Part shown: positions 41,865 through 55,689 of the stretch, one piece after another | Layout: each line of letters opens with the position of its first letter | How positions within the stretch are numbered: the stretch's first letter is position 1 | Assembly: GCA_001599935.1 (NCBI GenBank) | Contig: BCIJ01000011.1 | Coordinates: 204,039 to 268,038 of the forward strand | Direction of reading: 5' to 3' | DNA length: 64,000 nt | Source: Holtermannia corniformis | Taxonomy: Eukaryota; Basidiomycota; Tremellomycetes; Holtermanniales | Notes under the pieces: model-generated | The model's input: only the letters and a program-made list of their open reading frames with translations | Told to the model about the DNA's origin: nothing | Database searches by the model: none | Made by a program: the position numbers and the translations under genes

Positions 41865-44653
41865 TCATGGACACCGCAGCTTAGCTCGTCCAGAAACGCA
41901 CGACCAGTTTTGCCAGCTGCAGTTTGTCAACTCGTCCCTGCGCTGCCGTGCGGGCCTTACCGATCGTCCTTGCAAGTGTGCGTGAACGGCAACGTTACCC
42001 AAGCCGTAGGCAATGGTACGTGCCAAGGGTGAGAACAACTGCCGAAACAGCCCGTTGTCTAGCATCAGCAGTATGCAACGCAGCATATTGATTTCGGGCG
42101 GCATATCGGCTGCGGTATACGATAGAAGGACCGGGGCCGCCGCGTAAACCAGTCGCGCAGTGCGAGCCGAGATGAGGTTACTGCCAGTCAGTGAAATGCG
42201 GCAAGAGTGACAGACTCACAGTAAAACCCCAAGGGTAGCAGCGGCCACGATGTAGAGGAGCGTGTGGCTGACATGCAGTCCCGTCCACCCAGCTGAGCTC
42301 GGGACCGCGATCGAGGGTTTTGCGGGCTTTTGACTGTAAGGTGTCGCTCCTGAAGCAGGTGCCTTGATAACGTTCGAAGCCGTGTCACGAGAAGAAGAAG
42401 TCGCTGCTTGGCGAGTGACCCCTGACAATGTCGACTTTGGTGCTTGCGCAATGCCAGTTTGCGATCCGGAGCGGACAGCAGACGTTTTCGTAGGTTGCAA
42501 AGGTGTCGCCGTGGCTGTAGTCGAGGCAGAGGCAGATATTGACCCGGTGGGATACTCCAAGCCGGTGTCGGCTGATATATGTGCTGCGCGCTTTGGTCGC
42601 CTTGCCGCAGCTGATCCGCTGACATCTTCGGAGAACTGCACGGTTCTTTCCCTGCGCTGCATCGTGCCACTGTGCGTTACGTCTGACACTGGTTCGATGG
42701 GTCTTGTCCCGGATGAAATCGGTAGAGAGGGCGTGAAAGCCATGTGATCATCTGGCAGGGGCTGTACCTTCCCTTTGGTCGACCGCGCGGATGCTGCTGG
42801 ATCACGCGTCCTATCTTGCCTACTGGGTAATCGACGCCTTGATGATCTGGTCGTCGATTGCTCGGTCGGTCGAGAAGGCACTTCCGAGACCACGTCGAGA
42901 TTCGTAAACGGTGGTGGGGATGTTCTAGACGTGGTCGGACTGAAGTCTAGTTGAATCGCCGGTTCAGCCAGCACTGACGACACGTCGTTTTTGGAGCGGC
43001 GCGCTTCCGTCTTTCTAGATGGCCACTTCCAACTGAACCACTTGGATCGCCGTGGCGGCGGCAACGGCTCAAGCAGCGGCGGGGTCGGGATTCGGTCCAT
43101 TTTATATGGCATCCACGGGAGCGAGCCTGGTTCAGCGACCGCTGGCGAGCGTTGCCGTGAAGCACGTTCAGTTGCCATCTCGGTGCGTTTCGGACTTGCA
43201 GGTATAGAGGGTACGACGACTGGGAGTGGCGGGTCGACCTGGGTCAGAAAAGATGCCCTCGATCCGCGAGCATCAGTATCTTCCGTGATGTCTCTGCCGG
43301 GTGAGCGCGGCAGCGTTCGAGACGGGCGATGAGCAGTTGGGCGATGAGGGGTTAGATCTGGATCATCGGCGTCATCATCAGCTGAGGAGAATTCGTCTCC
43401 AGAGGTCACAAAGGGAGGTACCGAAGCAGCGGGGAGCTCTGCCCATGATGGCTCGTACAGATCGGGAAAGGGTGCGTGCGCACTGTCAAGATACGCTGGG
43501 TTGATCACGGTCTGCGGCCAAGGCTCATTCACGGCGTCGTCATCGGTCCCATCGCTTTCGTCGCTTGTATGTTGTTCAACCGCGCTACGCTGGGCGATCC
43601 TGAAGGATGGGATGTTGCGGAGTGAAGAGTTGCCCGTCTTTCGGCGTAACATCGGCGAGGGATCGTCGAGATGTCCCGCGGGGGTGGTCGTGGTTGTCAT
43701 GGGAGAACCGTGTATATCAGGTCCAAGGCTCGGCCGAGGCGAAGCAGCTGCGTCAGTCGAAGCGTCGGAATCCTCTTGCGTGATGCTGTGCGCAGGCGAG
43801 AGTGATACGGCATGTCTGGGGCTGTCGTCGTGTTCAGACGCCGTGTGGTGATGGTAGATACCGCACGTGTCTGGTGAAGCCGTCATCCTCGCTCCTTCGA
43901 GCATGTCGGGAATGTAGGGTTCTACCTCTGGGAGCGTCTGGAGCGGAGGCGGCCGGAACTGTCGATATGGCAGCAAGCTCGGCGGTTCTCGTGACATACT
44001 CGCAGCTTGGGATCTGACTGATGGCTCGCGTTCGACTGCAGCGTGTCAGCTGCGAGTGGCCAGACATCTCGCATACCTAAATGCGGCAGTCCCGTCGACG
44101 CTGCTGGCACAATCGGAGGCATCTCCATCCTGCCAGTCCTCGAGTAGTCTGGCCCATCGAACAACATTCGGCTGGCTAGAGCACGCACCTCCTCTGGCGT
44201 ATCGTCGTCTCCTTCGTCTGCGGTAAGCAACGCATCTTGGTGCGACGTCCGTCCTGTTGAGCCAGCAGTAGGCGACATATCGGAGTAACGGTGCTCGCGT
44301 AAAGCAGAAGAGGACGCCGAGGTCCGGTCTTGAAATGCGGTCATGATAGGCAAAGTGTCTGTGATAGACTCTGTGTCGCGGTGTTGCGTTGCATCGACAT
44401 CGATGAAGATGTTTTCCGGCAAACGAGAGCCGTTGCGCCGACGAAAGGACCTGGCGTGCACAGACGTCAGGGAGCTCGCGGTCGAGCTGCTGTCAGCGTG
44501 CCCCGCTAGCGGCCTTCTCGCCGCGGATAAACCTTGACTGGGCGGATCGTTCGGCTTGTCGATCGGCGGCAGCCGTGCTGGAGGTGACTCGGCATCTGGC
44601 GTGTGTATCGAACCGAAAGTAGAGTCAGCTGACGCCGTGGATTGACGATCCAT
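41865..44653 (-). CDS. Large disordered protein with a C-terminal membrane region
   Basis: The first ATG in frame is at 44653 (MDRQSTASADSTFGSIHTPD). The frame is open upstream to 44980 without an ATG, so an earlier exon is possible. About 850 residues are rich in Ser, Pro, Thr, Asp and Arg, with acidic patches (TADEGDDDTPEEVRA, GDEFSSADDDADDPD), a basic-aromatic spot (RRSKWFSWKWPSRKTEARRS) and no known domain. An intron joins GLPHL to the second long exon near 44080-44040. The C-terminus has hydrophobic segments (HTLLYIVAAATLGVLL then LISARTARLVYAAAPVLLS and MLRCILLMLDNG), suggesting a membrane-anchored scaffold. It ends GRAKLRCP at TGA 41865. I do not recognise the family. Confidence 0.75.
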
Positions 44654-46444
44654 CGTTAAACGAGAGCGACTCGCACGGGAAGACGCCAAACGGCCTGAAG
44701 CCCGGTGTTCAGAGTTTGAGTTGGTCGACTGTCCTCTGTCGGGTGGAGTTATTCGGACTCGGACAGTCTTTGATGCGACGCTGGCAAGCACACTCGATTG
44801 CCTGCCGGGTCGGTCGCAAGAGCCCTTGGGCCGGTCGGCGCTCCGTGATTTCGGGCCGAGTGGTGATGATGACTGACAGCGAGTTGATTCTTCACTGCAG
44901 TATACTTGCCCGCCTAGCTGGTCCTGTTTGTAGACATGGACCAGTAAGAAGCGAGGCACAATGCAATCCCTGGGAACCAAAGGACGTTGCAGCCGGTGAT
45001 CGCAGCCAATGATGGTCTTTGTTTGCCCAACCGATGGAGATTCGCCGAGCGGGCGTCGCGGTCCGGGTGCTCAGGGTCGCGACAGCTGATGCGGCTGGGC
45101 CCAACGGGGCGTGTGGGATCCCGCCAGTCAGGGCCGGGCGTAGAATGAGCCTCTGGCCAGGTGCCCGGGAAAAACGTCGAGGCCAGGTGATCACTGGGCA
45201 CGCTGCCAGAGATTGCCCACGGTATGCGTAAACCCGGGCACCGGACTGTCCATGTGAGCGGCTTCACTCCTAACGGTCCAAAGACGGTAGGCAGCTGACG
45301 GCACGGCAGTCAGACGGTCGCACAAACATCCACCCAGTCGAGCCAGTAGAGAGCACAACTGTAAGCTGCGGGCATCCTTCCGCGCGGTGGCTGTTGCTGA
45401 CGTTGTGACTCTGCAGGGTGATCCCAACTTTGAACAGGCCAGCGAGCACAGACGGCGGCGACTAGGTTGGACACACACAGAGCTGCTACCGCTGCTGTCG
45501 CCGTTGCCGCTGCCGCTGCCGCCGCGCCGTGCGCCGACACTGCCCCGAGCAGATCGCCTTCTCTCGACTTGCTCCGTGCACTCGCCGCACACACACGCCC
45601 ATCCTTTCGGCGTCACCTCGTGGGCCGTGCGCAGGGTAGACGGCGCCGTGCCCCAGCCAGGCGTGGGTTCTAGAACGGCTAGTGGAAGCCGCCGCCTGCA
45701 TCCTTTCTGTGCGCGAGTCCGTGTGTCCCCGCGCAGGGCGTGCGCCTGCCGCCGGCTCCTGTTTCTGGCGTCCAGTCACGAGTCTATCCTTGCAACGCCC
45801 CCCTCGACAGTCAAAGGAGTGAGAAGCGCGGTTGGAACGGAAGCCAAGGACGCTGGCCACCCCAATCTGCCCGGGATCCGCTCCTGCGTGATCGGTCGAG
45901 CAAAGAGCCCTTGGTCTCCGTCCCCGCCCTCGTCCTGCCTTGAAAGGGCCGTGCACGCTTCTCGCGTCACCTGTCGCCGTCCGAGCACACGCCTTCTCGC
46001 GAACACCGAGAGTTGCACAGACGCCCAGGGCGCTCCATCTCGTCGCCAGAACGAGCACACGCCTTCGCCGGGCTTGGACGTGCTCAAGGCACTGACCTCA
46101 CTCGCCCTCGCCTACTTCTTCCCTCGACCCACGACCACCTGCGAGCTGCGCTGGAGCCGACCAGAAGCAGTCGTCAGTCCAGGCCCCTGCCTCTTGTCCC
46201 GCCCGATCACCCGCCTGCCCCGATCGCCGTCCAGAACCTCGCCCGCGCCTGCAGGCAAGAACCAACGTGTCTGTCACGGCTAAACCGAGCATCCGTCCCG
46301 ACCCGCCAGGGAATTTTTCTCAAGCACAAGGTCCGCGCGGGCTTTGAAACGTGTTGATCCATCGAGCTGCAACGCGGTGGAGCACTCGGCGTTCGCTCAG
46401 TAGAGAGTACAAGACACGCCAGTCGGTCTTGCCACCCCTCAAGC
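44654..46444. promoter_or_regulatory. Divergent intergenic region
   Basis: About 1.8 kb between the disordered membrane protein (-) and the bHLH gene (+). It is GC-rich with pyrimidine-rich stretches (45470-45540, 46100-46350) of the kind seen near fungal promoters. Long leaders, even with upstream exons, are likely. No certain exon or RNA was found. Confidence 0.35.
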
Positions 46445-47779
46445 ATGACCGCGACCCCGCCTCCGATCCCCATCCCAGCACCTGCACCGATGAAGACCAT
46501 GGCGACCCAACTTCCTCCTCTCCCTCTGCCCATGCCGGCCTCCTCCTCGCGCTCTCCGCCAGCTTTCCTCACCTCACGTGAACGAGAGCGCGATCGCGCT
46601 CACCCTTATGCTCGCCGCCAATCCATCTCGGCGCAGCCGCTTGCGAGTCCACTGCTTCGACAGTACGCCGACGAGCGCGAGCGCGAGCGAGACCGCGGCG
46701 ATTATTCAAACATGCGCTCGACATCGGGCCAGCTCAGCCCGCTTGCGCTCCCATCCGAGCGCGAATCCTCAGCCTCATCCTACCAACAAAGCCCTCACAG
46801 TGCGCACTCGTACCAAGACGGCTATCGCCGAGACGACTACCACTCGCCAGACATGAGCGACCCGTCGCGCTCGCGCTCGCGCTCTCAGTCATTCGCGCGC
46901 AACGGAGTCGACGGGCCACAAGACCGTGTAGCATTCTCGCTTCCACCACTGCACACGCTCACGCACTTTGGCGAGCGTATGGGCATGCCAACACCGCCGA
47001 TTGGCGAAATGCTGCCGCCTGGTGAAAGTCCACGGCAGTACAACGGCGGTGGCCTCGGTCTAGCTGGCCTTCGTCCAAGCTACGCCTACGACTCGTCGAT
47101 TCCCCCACCAAAGCGGCTGGAAGAACTGCCTGCGCACCAGCAGCACCACTCGCAACATCATCCATCCTCACAGCATCCACCTCACCCATTCACTCGCCAA
47201 GGATCATATGTATCAGCAAACGCATCCAGTCTACCGACACCATCACGCTCACGCAGCCATTCGTCTGCTAGTGCACCGGGTACGGCCACACGGCGGATGG
47301 CGGGTCTCGTTTTGCAAACACAGCCGGGGTACGAACGCTACGAGAGCTCTTCGACGCCCATGCCGGCGCCAAGTCCCGCAGCGAACGCTGTGCCGCAGAA
47401 CCGGCGCATGGCGCATCTACAGTCTGAGCAAAAGCGGCGAGAGTGAGTCAAGAACATGAACCGGTCCACGAGCTGACACGATTGCAGATCGATAAACACG
47501 GGATTCTCCGCCTTGCGCTCGGTGCTGCCCACCACGCTCGCGACCGACTCAAAGGCCATCATCCTCCGCAAGGCCGTAGCGTACATTGAGCGCCTCGAGG
47601 CTCTCCACCCTCACGCGCACCATCAAGCACGCGTCAAGACGGAGCCCGGAGCCCAGCCAGAGGTAATCTACGATTCCGACGACGAGCCGATGCCTCCACG
47701 GCGGCGGTCTGACGACGACGACGGGGCAAAGCGACCCGGGTGGGAGTGTGTGCAAGTCGAGGACGTTACGCTCGGCTAG
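46445..47779 (+). CDS. bHLH transcription factor
   Basis: ATG 46445 (MTATPPPIPIPAPAPMKTMA). About 320 residues are disordered and rich in Pro, Ser, Arg, His and Gln, with charged repeats (SRERERDRAHP, DERERERDRGD) and Arg-Ser dipeptides (DPSRSRSRSQSF). The C-terminus has a basic helix-loop-helix: NRRMAHLQSEQKRRESINTG with His, Glu and Arg of the E-box-binding basic part, then ALRSVLPTTL, the loop, and SKAIILRKAVAYIERLEAL. A 43-nt-class intron divides the basic region at RRE|SIN (near 47442). It ends QVEDVTLG at TAG 47777-47779, after an acidic stretch (DSDDEPMPPRRRSDDDDG). It would bind CANNTG sites as a dimer. The target pathway is unknown. Confidence 0.88.
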
Positions 47780-48104
47780 CGCCGGCTTGCTTTTTGGGGT
47801 AACAGGGTCAGATCTGGGATGGTACGGAACCCGTTGTCTTTAGTGTGTGCGAGCACTGCAGTTTGGCTGTTTATAGGCCCCATGTATCGATTGCCAGGAT
47901 CACGGTCGCCACTCTGAAAAGGTCCCGCGCGCTCACCCCGCGTTCCAGCCATCGTCCAGCGGTCTCGACCTGTTTGCTCCCAACGACGATACCGACACGC
48001 TCACGCACCCAGACGACGTTGCAAGTCGCACAAGAGGACAGCGTACGACCCGCGACACGTTGCTCCACTCGCGGCCCGCGTCGGGATCGTGAACGCCTAG
48101 CAAG
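47780..48104 (+). promoter_or_regulatory. Intergenic region upstream of the CDK gene
   Basis: About 325 bases with the promoter and leader of the next gene. Nothing else is recognised. Confidence 0.35.
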
Positions 48105-50124
<2,020 letters not shown>

Positions 50125-50425
50125 TTTCTCCGTCGCTTCTCCCCTAGACTGGTCTTTTGGTACGACTGTGTCCATGTGTTTCCGTCATTTGTAGTGTTAT
50201 TGAGTGCCCGCATGCAGCATTGACTGTCCGAGAGTCCGCCTCGCGGGTTATGGGTGATGATGGCCGAGCCGCCACCCATTGTAGCCACGTGGTGCTGATC
50301 ACCTTTGCCGATGCTAGCCGACCGTTCTTATACAAATCCTTTGCTTTCTCTACAAATTCTTTCCAGCAAACTCTGTCGATATCAAGACGTCGGACAGTGA
50401 ACGGCCGAAATGGGCAACAACCACA

Positions 50426-51485
50426 ATGTCGTCGCTGCGAGACGGTGAGGAGGGATTGAACGAGTATGACGCGCTCTTGCCAAAGGGCGACAAGCAGGGG
50501 TGGTGAGCTCGGGCGACACAGCATCGGCGGTGAATGCGCTGAGACCTCGGACAGGCTGCAGACGACTTTTAGGAGATTTCACGACGATGTGACGGTCGAC
50601 GACGCCACCCTGCCGCTCACCGTCCAGTCGTTCTTGGCCGGCTTTGTTGATGGCGCAATCTACAACGTCTTGAACGTCTGGCAGGGGTTCATGACGGGCA
50701 ATCTGGTGCAGATGGCCGGCAAGTGAGTGCAGACGCGAATCCGCGTGCTCGCAGTGACTAACTCGTGCCTCAGCATCGCCGATCTCATGTCAGTCATCGG
50801 TGCTAAATCTTGAGCTAGAGCTCACTTGTCCGATAGTCACTCGCCGAAATCGCCGCTGCCTCTTGAAGGGGTCGGCAGGATGGTTGCCGTCTCGTGCTTT
50901 TTCCTAGGATCATTGGTCGGCGGCCGGGTTGGATTGCATTGGGGTGATACCCGGCGCTCGTGGCTTGTGACGTCGACGCTGGTACAGGCGTGTTTCCTGG
51001 CGGGCACGGCGGCTGTGGTGCTTGCGCAGCCCAAGCCGCTGGTACCTGCGTACAGCTGGGGTCCATTCATGCTGGCTTTGGCAAGTCTACTGGGCAACAC
51101 AAGCCGCCGCTAACACTTGATCCAGTCGTCCTTCGCAATGGGCCTGCAGAGCGTCTCTTCCGCCAGGCTGGCCTCGCCGTCGTTTGCCACAACGTAAGCT
51201 GTAATCACCTACAGCGCAGCTGGTGCTGATACCATCAGCGTCGTATTCACGGCCGCTCTGACCCAAATCGCCGCCGATCCTTACCTCTTCAGCTGGCGCT
51301 CTGCCGATACCAAGGCTAGAGATCACCGAATCTACGGCATTCTTGCACTCATGATCGGTGGTGCCATTGGGCGCACCTTCGTCCTCTGGATCGGATTGGG
51401 CGGAGCGTTCGGCGTTATGGTGGGTCTCAAACTACTCGTGGCCGTCTTGTATTGGTTCGTCAAAGCCGACCACGAGGTCCAGTGA
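50426..51485 (+). CDS. DUF1275 (YoaK-like) membrane protein
   Basis: Predicted multi-pass membrane protein. ATG 50426 (MSSLRDGEEGLNEYDALLPK). After an intron comes LPLTVQSFLAGFVDGAIYNV, then VWQGFMTGNLVQMAGNIADL, which are the signature of DUF1275 (a DxxxxxxFxxxxTGN-like pattern). Later segments are RMVAVSCFFLGSLVGGRVGL, WLVTSTLVQACFLAGTAAVV, WGPFMLALASL, ASSFAMGLQSVSSARLAS-like, VVFTAALTQIAADPYLF and ALMIGGAIGRTFVLWIGLGG. It ends WFVKADHEVQ at TGA 51483-51485. Introns are short. Fungal members are common and of unknown transport role. It is tail-to-tail with the next gene with only 124 bases between. Confidence 0.85.
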
Positions 51486-51609
51486 GCCTTGGATCCGCGA
51501 TTTTACTATAATACACTCGCAATGTAGCCACAGATAGACTTGCTGCAAGGACACCGACTGACATGAAAGACTATGGGCTAATACCTACGACTCCAAGCAC
51601 GGCTGGCGC

Positions 51610-52432
51610 TCAGAAGGAACGAGCGTGGCGGCGCGAGAAGGCAGTCCTCTTGGCAGCGGTGCCCGTGTGCGTGGCCGTTGGCAGATACATGGTGTAGGTC
51701 GTTGAAGCCCACTCGGGGGGCTGCCAGCCGTCCTCTGCAGCGGCCTGTACGTCTGTCTTGTACGGGTTCGGGAGCGCCTTGAGCACATCGTTGTTGTTGG
51801 CGAACAAGACGGCGTCAATGTTGCCCGTGTCACCGCGAGGGTGGCTGCGTTTGGGCTCAGCGATTGATTTCAAAGACTCTTAGTCTGGCTTACCAGTAGG
51901 TATTGAGCTTGGGAATGCCCGTGTCGGGGTTGTTGGTCAAGTTGAAGAGCCGGTCGCCAGTGTACCAAATCTCCGAGCCATCCATCTTGAGCGCTTGTTG
52001 GGCAATCGGCACTCGTCCTCCGGTACCTTGAGCAGTGATTTGCTGAGGTCCCATCACACAGATCTTCTGAAAGTCAGGGAAGTTGACATCAGGGCTGAGC
52101 GGCAGCAGACCGCCATAGATGACGAAGAAGTGCTCGTCGGACGGGACACTGCCCCACTTTGGCAAGTGACCACGGGTATTGTCGCAGACAGGCCACGCCT
52201 TCTTGGGACGCTATGGTTGATGCGTCAGTAAGTGGAGAGCCAAGTGGTCGAGTGACCGAGTACATACATAATAGATCATGTCGGTGCTTCCGTCGCTCGT
52301 ACCGACGGCGTACTCAACAACCAGGACACAGCCTTGGTTCCCGCCGATCATCAGACTAGTCGCGTCTGATCCTGGCAAGAAAGAGAGGGTCGCTGCGGCC
52401 AGCGCGGCGAGGGCCTTGAACGCGTGAAGCAT
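51610..52432 (-). CDS. Small secreted protein
   Basis: Starts at ATG 52432 with a signal peptide (MLHAFKALAALAAATLSFLP), then SDATSLMIGGNQGCVLVVEY. Exon 2 gives PKWGSVPSDEHFFVIYGGLL, FPDFQKICVMGPQQITAQGT, MDGSEIWYTGDRLFNLTNNP. Exon 3 contains PKRSHPRGDTGN and NGCWQPPEWASTTYTMY-type sequence (EDGWQPPEWASTTYTMYLPT) and ends HARSF at TGA 51610. Two short introns join these. There is one N-glycosylation-type site (NLTN). It may be a wall or effector-like protein. No family is recognised. Confidence 0.75.
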
Positions 52433-53100
52433 CTTGGGTCTAGCCTGCTGCGCAACGTGTCAGCGCAGCTCTCATCCGGCAGTGTGGGCTCACGAATGAA
52501 TGTATAAGTAAAAGTGTTGCTGCGGATGATCTGCTGCCTGAGCAATATGCTGCGACGAGGAAACCCCAAGACAGAGGGAAAGCGCAGCTTATATCCCCAT
52601 GGTGCCGAGTAGCCGTCAAAGTGTGCCAGCTTCTCAAAAGAGGTGCAGAGGGATTGCGACCCACACTCGACGAAAGGATGACATGGATGAGACGAGAACA
52701 AGCTGACGGGATAGCAAAGGATGGCAAACTTCCGTTGTAAGTCTTGTACTGGGTCGAGTCCTTCTGGGGCGTTTCATCCCGTGCCATCCTTTGCGAAGCA
52801 GGCCGCGTGTCGGATGCGAACGGCCGTGGGAGCATAACTGTGTGCTTCGCGGCACTCAATGCTCGGGAGCTGTGAGCAGCAAAGGATCAGCTTCCGGAGT
52901 AGAGAACTTCCTTTCTGTCCCAACTGTAGTGTCGTGACGCCACAGAATATAGTCATACTGAGGTTAGACCTGCTAACCTCAGTAGTCTGTCAGTATTGTC
53001 CTCATTTGGCAGATCATGTCAGAGGGCTGACTACCTCTAGCCTGACACTTTCTTCGCTCGTCAAAGTATGGCAGTAGCAGTCTACAAGCGGTGTGCAGAT
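52433..53100. promoter_or_regulatory. Intergenic region between two minus-strand genes
   Basis: About 670 bases with the promoter of the secreted-protein gene and the 3' end of the upstream gene. No exon is supported. Confidence 0.35.
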
Positions 53101-54071
53101 CTACAAACCCGTCCTCTTCCAGCATGTCCGTACAGGCCAGCTGATGATCGTCCACAATGTCACAAATGGCCAAGCTAGCACTGAGCCCCACCACGACAGA
53201 CTGAGGAGCCGGCCCTTGGCTGACCAGGCGCGCTTGACGCTCTCGAGGAAGGTATTCTCCGTCAGCTTTGAGACGAGTATACTTGCCAGCGCAAAGAGAA
53301 AGGAAAGGACGAGGCCTGCAGCTCGCATCAGACGTGGCTGCCATACGTTGTCAACTGACCGAAAGTTCCCGTACCGACCGATGCTCCCTCATTGCTCAAC
53401 CCGGGTGTGATGAGCGCACCAACGCCAGTCACCAGAATACCGTTCATGATCGTGTAGCAGAGTAGCAGCTGCCAATGCAGCGTCCGGACTTTGCGCCGTA
53501 GCCTTGGCCAACTTTCTTTAGGACTCGTTTGATCGTCGTTGAATTGGCGCAGAAACCATGTAGGTATCCCAAGGAGCTTGGGAAGGGCGAGAACGATGAG
53601 CGATATGAACCCGACGTAGAACGTGCTCAGGTATGCTTGGGCCAAACCCCAGCGTAGTGGGCCGATGGCGATGATATCACCCGTCGCGGTACCGCCATTA
53701 GGATCTAGACGCGTGAGTCGTGGTCATGGTGACATCAACCTCACCCTTCTCACTCATGCGCACGGAGCACGTTTTACCCTCACAAGTCGCTATGCACCTC
53801 AGCGCTAACATTTCCCTTGCGCAAACTGCTTACCAAAAAGCCCAACAAGCAGCGTGCCATGATTCAAGATGCTCGGATAGATCATTTGTGGATTCTCCGC
53901 GGTACCACTTGGCAACAGCAGCACCACGCCTCCCAACAAGCCCACTGAAACGCACTGCAGGGCCAGCGAGAGCCAGCGCAAGCTCCTCGCATGCTTGACA
54001 GGGTTATAGTCTCGCTTTGGAGGCGGCTGTTGTCTCCGTTCGGGAACGAGGGACTGGCGTGCGTTTGACAT
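53101..54071 (-). CDS. Multi-pass membrane protein, unknown
   Basis: ATG 54071 (MSNARQSLVPERRQQPPPKR) opens a basic cytosolic start, then membrane segments: LRWLSLALQCVSVGLLGGVV, a short outer loop (NPQMIYPSILNHGTLLVGLF), AQAYLSTFYVGFISLIVLAL, WQLLLCYTIMNGILVTGVGA, MRAAGLVLSFLFALASILVS and SWWGSVLAWPFVTLWTIIS. It ends CWKRTGL at 53101. There are at least two introns; one near 53704-53836 is longer than usual (about 130 nt). The four or five spans with one long outer loop recall fungal SUR7-like proteins, but key residues were not found. Function is unknown. Confidence 0.68.
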
Positions 54072-54275
54072 GCTTGGCTGCGCCTCTTCCGGCTGGAGGA
54101 ATGCCTTTTCGCCCGGCTACGGAGGACAGGCGGTGACGTCGGTTCCTTTGTGCTGTACTCGGCTGCCTTTGCTCTTTCCTTTGTGCCGACGGGTGGTTGT
54201 TGAATAAGAAGCCTGCTGGAATGCAGGTGAGCGATCAAACCATACAACAGCCCGGACTTGCGTCTGCTTTGCCAA

Positions 54276-55416
54276 ATGACACTCAGCACTGCCAATCCGA
54301 ACTCGACCGCCACGGTCCCGTTGTCGGACGTCTTCAAGTCGAAGGCGATCACTACGTTTAAAAAGGTCAGCACTATTCAACTCGGATTCAGTGCGCCGAG
54401 CTTACTTACTGAGCGGTACAGGACCTGCAAGCTGCGTCTCGCAAGCGCGCGATCGACATTATCCAGCACCAGATCCCGGCGGCTATCACGCGGCTGCAGG
54501 CCCTACAGCTAGCCGAGCTGACTGACCCGTCGCACCCGCTGCACCCAAGCCAGACGACCAGGGGTGCATATGCCAAGGTGACCATGCAGCATGAGAATGT
54601 GGTTGGCGATGGCGATAGCACGGTTGTAGCGGGTAGTATCGAGGACGACGGGATGGGAACCGGGAGGAGGTATATGGACAAGATGCAAGCGAATGAGAAT
54701 CAGGTCAAGCTGATTGCAATCATGGATCGGTGAGTGGTTGTGGAGGCGGCAAGAGGGAGATACTAATGGTGCACAGCGAATACCAAGAGTTGCACTTCCT
54801 TGCGCAGGATCTACGCCAGTGGCTTGAGCTCGAGGTGCCGGTCATCGAGGACGGCAACTCTTTCGGTAGGTCGGCTCATCGTCGGGACCGTTGCCCGCTG
54901 ACGAACCACCAGGCAGCGAGGTTCAGGCGCATATCCTTGGCGATCTTGAGCAGGCATCAAATCAAGCCAGCGCGATGCAGAACGGCGCCCGTGCGTTGCC
55001 GTACGCGGCCTGAGCGTTCGAGGTTGACGCTATCCCTAGGGTCGCACCATGTTGATCGGCAAAAGTTTGCGGCCATATGGGCCGTGCATCCCAACATTGA
55101 GGTTGGTCTGTGCCGCGGTCAGGGGTTAGCGTGCTGACTGTCTGCAGGATTATGGGGTGCGTCTGCGATCAGCGATGACAGGTCTCGTGAGCTGACCACT
55201 TTTCGAACTGTCAGTACTCGATTGCAGCTGTGAGTCTTTGTCGCCGCCAGTAACAACCGCCTGATTGTCCAGTCTGATCGGTTCGACCACTTCCTTTCCC
55301 GCTCGCACGTGCGGATCATGCTGCGGTCGTACACTGCGCTACTCAACAAGCTGGAGCTCAACTGGGAAAAGGTTGTGCACCCCAAAGGCCAGCACAGCAG
55401 CGGCGGCATGTACTAG
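54276..55416 (+). CDS. PA28/REG-gamma-like (11S) proteasome activator
   Basis: Heptamer-forming activator that opens the 20S proteasome without ATP; the gamma type is nuclear. ATG 54276 (MTLSTANPNSTATVPLSDVF). The N-terminal helix has SKAITTFKKDLQAASRKRAI and IPAAITRLQAL, then a variable insert and EVPVIEDGNSFGAEV, the hallmark of PA28 (IPxIEDGNxFG). After it come VQAHILGDLEQASNQASAMQ, FAAIWAVHPNIEDYGYSIAA, DRFDHFLSRSHVRIMLRSYT and LLNKLELNWEKVVHPKG, matching the C-terminal helices. The end is GGMY at TAG 55414-55416. Two adjacent microexons, 55148-55156 and 55215-55229, code the IEDY-SIAA bend. Such genes are absent from budding and fission yeast, so its presence here is of note. Confidence 0.88.
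55148..55229 (+). other. Two adjacent microexons of 9 and 15 nt in the PA28 gene
   Basis: GATTATGGG (55148-55156) sits between CTGCAG and GTGCGT. TACTCGATTGCAGCT (55215-55229) sits between TGTCAG and GTGAGT. Both keep frame and complete the conserved HPxxEDYxxxI element of PA28 proteins. Confidence 0.82.
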
Positions 55417-55689
55417 GGCGGCGACTGTACATAGATGGCATGCACGGTGCTGTATCTCCGGCCGACGCGGCACGCGATCCTAATGGATCGGGCCGGTGAC
55501 TTTGTAATGCTCGGCTGATGGGATTAGGATCCCGTTGTAATCCAACCGGGTGATCCCCCCGATTAGGACAAATCGGAGGAACCGGCCCAGTCGCGCGTTC
55601 GTTCGGTCGAGTGCGGTCCCCCGTACAGTGCGCAACCGACCCCCGCGTCTCATCCACCGCGAGTCTTCTCACTCTCATCACCGCCCACC

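Noticed and set aside
45387..46283. Plus-strand frame of 298 codons upstream of the bHLH gene
   Set aside because: Composition is Arg/Pro/Ser noise of GC-rich DNA, there is no domain, and it lies in the presumed promoter and leader.
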